A program made the position numbers and the translations under genes. From assembly GCA_002343485.1 (NCBI GenBank), contig DDST01000199.1, positions 1 through 16,279 on the forward strand: a DNA stretch of 16,279 nt, in the 5' to 3' direction. Origin of the DNA: Proteobacteria bacterium UBA2383. Its GTDB lineage: Bacteria > Pseudomonadota > Gammaproteobacteria > Competibacterales > Competibacteraceae. Shown in pieces: positions 14,231-16,279 of this stretch; position 1 is the first letter of the stretch, and each line of letters starts with the position of its first letter. The notes beneath the pieces are model-generated. The model made no database searches. It was not told the DNA's origin and was given only the letters and a program-made list of their open reading frames with translations.

Positions 14231-15294
14231 AAGCTCAATTGAAACCTAGAATTAATTTGGATGGGCGTACTCCTCTTCAGACTGTTATTCCTCTTCAGAC
14301 TCCTTTCGTGGTCTTTGTAGATCCTGCAAGCGCCTGCAATTTTCTCTGTCCCTTCTGTCCAACAGGCCACCGTCAAATGATCGACGAAACAGGCCGTTTT
14401 CAAGGCGTCATGCGATTAGAGCTGTTTCATAAAATTATTGATGATCTAAGTGAGTTTGAGCAACCTATCAAGGTTCTCCGCATGTACAAGGACGGTGAAC
14501 CGTTTCTAAATAAAAATTTAGCAAAGATGATAAGTTATGCAAAAAAAAGTGGTTTTGTAGATTACATCGATACTACTACTAATGGATCTCTTTTTAGTCC
14601 AGAGCGTCTTGCTCCAGTCTTAGAGGCGGGTCTAGATAAAATCAATATTTCTGTAGATGGAATGAATCGTGAGCAATATCTAAAATTTACTGGATTCAAT
14701 TTTAATTTTGAGCGATTCGTTGAAAATGTTAAATGGCTGTATGCTAACAAAGGTAGCTGTGAAATAGTAGTTAAAATTCCAAGAGATCTTATTACGGAAC
14801 CGCAAGAAAAAGAGTTTTTAGATACTTTTGGAGATTATTGCGATAGGATTTTCATTGAAAATTTCGCGCCATGCTGGCCTGAGTTTGATGTTGAAGCACA
14901 TACTGGTATAAAAATTACTAAGGGGATATATCAGCAACCTATCAAGCCAACAGATACTTGCCCTTATGTTTTTTATTCTTTTTCTGTTAATGCAGACGGC
15001 TTAGTTAGCTCATGTTTTCTCGACTGGGGACGCAAGTTAATCATCGGTGATGCAAGAAAACAGAGCTTAAAAAGTATTTGGCACTCTACCGAAATGAATG
15101 CCCTGCGTCTTCAGCACTTAGAGGGAAATCGCCACAAAAATCCAGTGTGCAGTCAGTGTGGGCAATTGTCTCATTGCCTTCCAGATAATATCGATCTATA
15201 TCGAAAGGAACTACTACCGAAATTTCTAAGCTATGCAGCAATGAATGTAGATGGAACAGTACCAAGCATTGAGCCTATCAAGTCATCACACTGA
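14227..15294 (+). CDS. Radical SAM/SPASM domain protein of unknown substrate
   Basis: A 355-residue radical SAM enzyme. The CxxxCxxC motif for the SAM-binding iron-sulfur cluster is CNFLCPFC (Cys37, Cys41, Cys44). TTTNGSLFSPE (116-126) and LDKINISVDGMNREQY (136-151) are typical of the core barrel. The C-terminal part has Cys245, Cys263, Cys308, Cys311 and Cys317 (TCPY, SSCFLDW, CSQCGQLSHC), as in SPASM domains that bind auxiliary iron-sulfur clusters. Related proteins are common in O-antigen and capsule clusters, but their reactions are mostly unknown; a sugar or lipid-carrier modification is inferred from context only. AAGGA at about 14213 and the ATGA overlap with the previous gene support the start. 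The gene is AT-rich (18 of 60 bases G or C at 14521-14580), unlike the upstream genes. Confidence 0.88.
   Translation: MKAQLKPRINLDGRTPLQTVIPLQTPFVVFVDPASACNFLCPFCPTGHRQMIDETGRFQGVMRLELFHKIIDDLSEFEQPIKVLRMYKDGEPFLNKNLAKMISYAKKSGFVDYIDTTTNGSLFSPERLAPVLEAGLDKINISVDGMNREQYLKFTGFNFNFERFVENVKWLYANKGSCEIVVKIPRDLITEPQEKEFLDTFGDYCDRIFIENFAPCWPEFDVEAHTGIKITKGIYQQPIKPTDTCPYVFYSFSVNADGLVSSCFLDWGRKLIIGDARKQSLKSIWHSTEMNALRLQHLEGNRHKNPVCSQCGQLSHCLPDNIDLYRKELLPKFLSYAAMNVDGTVPSIEPIKSSH
14271..14301 (+). repeat. Short direct repeat in the radical SAM gene
   Basis: TCCTCTTCAGACT occurs at 14271-14283 and again at 14289-14301, an 18-base period that encodes PLQT twice (TPLQTVIPLQTP). It looks like a recent in-frame duplication of six codons just before the radical SAM core. 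Confidence 0.8.
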
Positions 15295-15308
15295 AATTAA
15301 TTAATAAT

Positions 15309-16279
15309 ATGAACACCAAGTTATCACGAATTGTTCATATTACGCCCCACCTAGGCGGGGGTGTTGGTAAGGCATTATGTGCTTTAGTTGAAGCATCAGA
15401 TGCCAATTTTTTCCAACATATTTTTCTGTTAATCGAGAGACCTGAAAAAACTCAATTTTTAGATAAATTAATGGCATTGGGCGGAGAATTGATTATCGCA
15501 CCGAATGCAGAGCAAGTCGAACAATTAATTTCGAGTGCTGATATTGTCCAAATAGAATGGTGGAATCATCCGGCGATTTTCAAGTTTATTTGTGAGCAAC
15601 GGATGCCACCGATGCGCCTGTTAATATGGTGCCATATATCCGGCTTACACACGCCAGTGATTCCACCTATGCTAATTGAAGTTGCAGATAGCTTTTTGCT
15701 TACATCACCCTGCTCTTTTTTAGCATCTTCTATTGCTAATCTTCATGATAAAAAAAAGAAGAAAATAAGTGTCGTATCCAGTGGAACTGGGCTATCCACG
15801 TTAATTCATCGCTCCAATTCGTTGGATCCGCAGCTTAACGCGGGCTATATAGGCAGCTTTAATTTCTCTAAATTGCATCCAAATTTCGTACAATATTTAG
15901 CTGCTGTTGATATTCCTGATTTTCAGATCAGAGCATGGGGTGACGAAATTAACCGCGAATTCTTGATAAAACAGTGTATTAAAGCAGGTAAGCCTCATTT
16001 ATTAAATTTCGCTGGATATACTATGGATGTCACAAATGCTTTAAGCACCCTGAATGTTTTTGTCTATCTACTTAACCCTGCTCATTATGGCACAGCAGAA
16101 AACGTCTTAATTGAAGCAATGTCAGCAGGTTTAGTTCCTATAGTTCTAAATAACCCAGCAGAAATGTGTATTATTGAAGATCACAAAACAGGCTTAATAG
16201 TCAGCAGCCCATCAACTTTTTCTTCTGCCATTAAATGGCTGGAAAACCATCCAGAAGAAAGACAAAAAATCGCTAATAA
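15309..16279 (+). CDS. Glycosyltransferase, GT4-like (group 1), partial
   Basis: The frame opens at ATG 15309 and stays open to the window end (323 codons plus two bases), so the C-terminus is missing. The N-terminus RIVHITPHLGGGVGKALCAL is the glycine-rich acceptor-domain loop of GT-B glycosyltransferases. IEWWNHPAIFKFI and LIWCHISGLHTPVIPP continue the N-terminal domain. The C-terminal domain has IGSFNFSKLHPNFVQYLAAV and GTAENVLIEAMSAGLVPIVLN, the group 1 EX7E-type region that binds the nucleotide-sugar donor. It probably adds a sugar to the surface polysaccharide, possibly the CDP-linked sugar made upstream, but donor and acceptor cannot be read. It starts 14 bp after the radical SAM gene with no clear Shine-Dalgarno sequence and is AT-rich (22 of 60 bases G or C at 15361-15420). 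Confidence 0.85.
   Translation, partial: MNTKLSRIVHITPHLGGGVGKALCALVEASDANFFQHIFLLIERPEKTQFLDKLMALGGELIIAPNAEQVEQLISSADIVQIEWWNHPAIFKFICEQRMPPMRLLIWCHISGLHTPVIPPMLIEVADSFLLTSPCSFLASSIANLHDKKKKKISVVSSGTGLSTLIHRSNSLDPQLNAGYIGSFNFSKLHPNFVQYLAAVDIPDFQIRAWGDEINREFLIKQCIKAGKPHLLNFAGYTMDVTNALSTLNVFVYLLNPAHYGTAENVLIEAMSAGLVPIVLNNPAEMCIIEDHKTGLIVSSPSTFSSAIKWLENHPEERQKIAN

Overview
The window looks like a chromosomal segment of a gammaproteobacterium. The evidence is the FabA/FabB pair for unsaturated fatty acid synthesis, a divergent folB/plsY pair with a YgiM-type SH3 protein beside it (as in the E. coli neighbourhood), a MidA-family methyltransferase, and an IPTL-CTERM protein-sorting signal. The genus cannot be fixed from the sequence alone. 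Most of the window has balanced to moderately high GC; the last 3 kb are clearly AT-rich.

Layout. (1) 1-454, minus: the start of a secreted glycine-rich protein that runs off the left edge. (2) 455-1093: no intact gene, but a remnant on the plus strand ends in a clear IPTL-CTERM sorting tail (stop at 995-997). (3) 1094-3854, minus: a MidA-family methyltransferase followed by a GCS2-family glutamate-cysteine ligase-like protein. A palindromic repeat has become coding sequence near the methyltransferase C-terminus. (4) 4047-5863: a YgiM-like SH3/coiled-coil membrane protein (+), dihydroneopterin aldolase FolB (-) and acyl-phosphate:glycerol-3-phosphate acyltransferase PlsY (+). (5) 6138-7882: fabA-fabB, the dehydratase/isomerase and ketoacyl synthase of anaerobic unsaturated fatty acid synthesis. 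(6) 8149-9336: a stand-alone VWA-domain protein.

(7) 9630-16279, plus: a surface-polysaccharide (O-antigen or exopolysaccharide) cluster. RfbF makes CDP-glucose and RfbG converts it to CDP-4-keto-6-deoxyglucose. An RmlC-like epimerase, a TylC3/NovU-type C-methyltransferase and an NAD-dependent short-chain reductase could then give a CDP-activated, C-methyl-branched 6-deoxyhexose. Overlapping stop/start codons (ATGA or GTGA) link several of these genes. A radical SAM/SPASM enzyme of unknown substrate and a GT4-like glycosyltransferase (cut by the right edge) follow in the AT-rich part, which was probably acquired separately.

Most genes here are recognisable housekeeping or sugar-biosynthesis genes. 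I see no defence system, CRISPR array, tRNA, rRNA or intact mobile element. The least explained items are the radical SAM enzyme within the branched-sugar cluster, the IPTL-CTERM remnant, the in-frame palindromic repeat in the MidA homologue, and a strong hairpin downstream of fabB.
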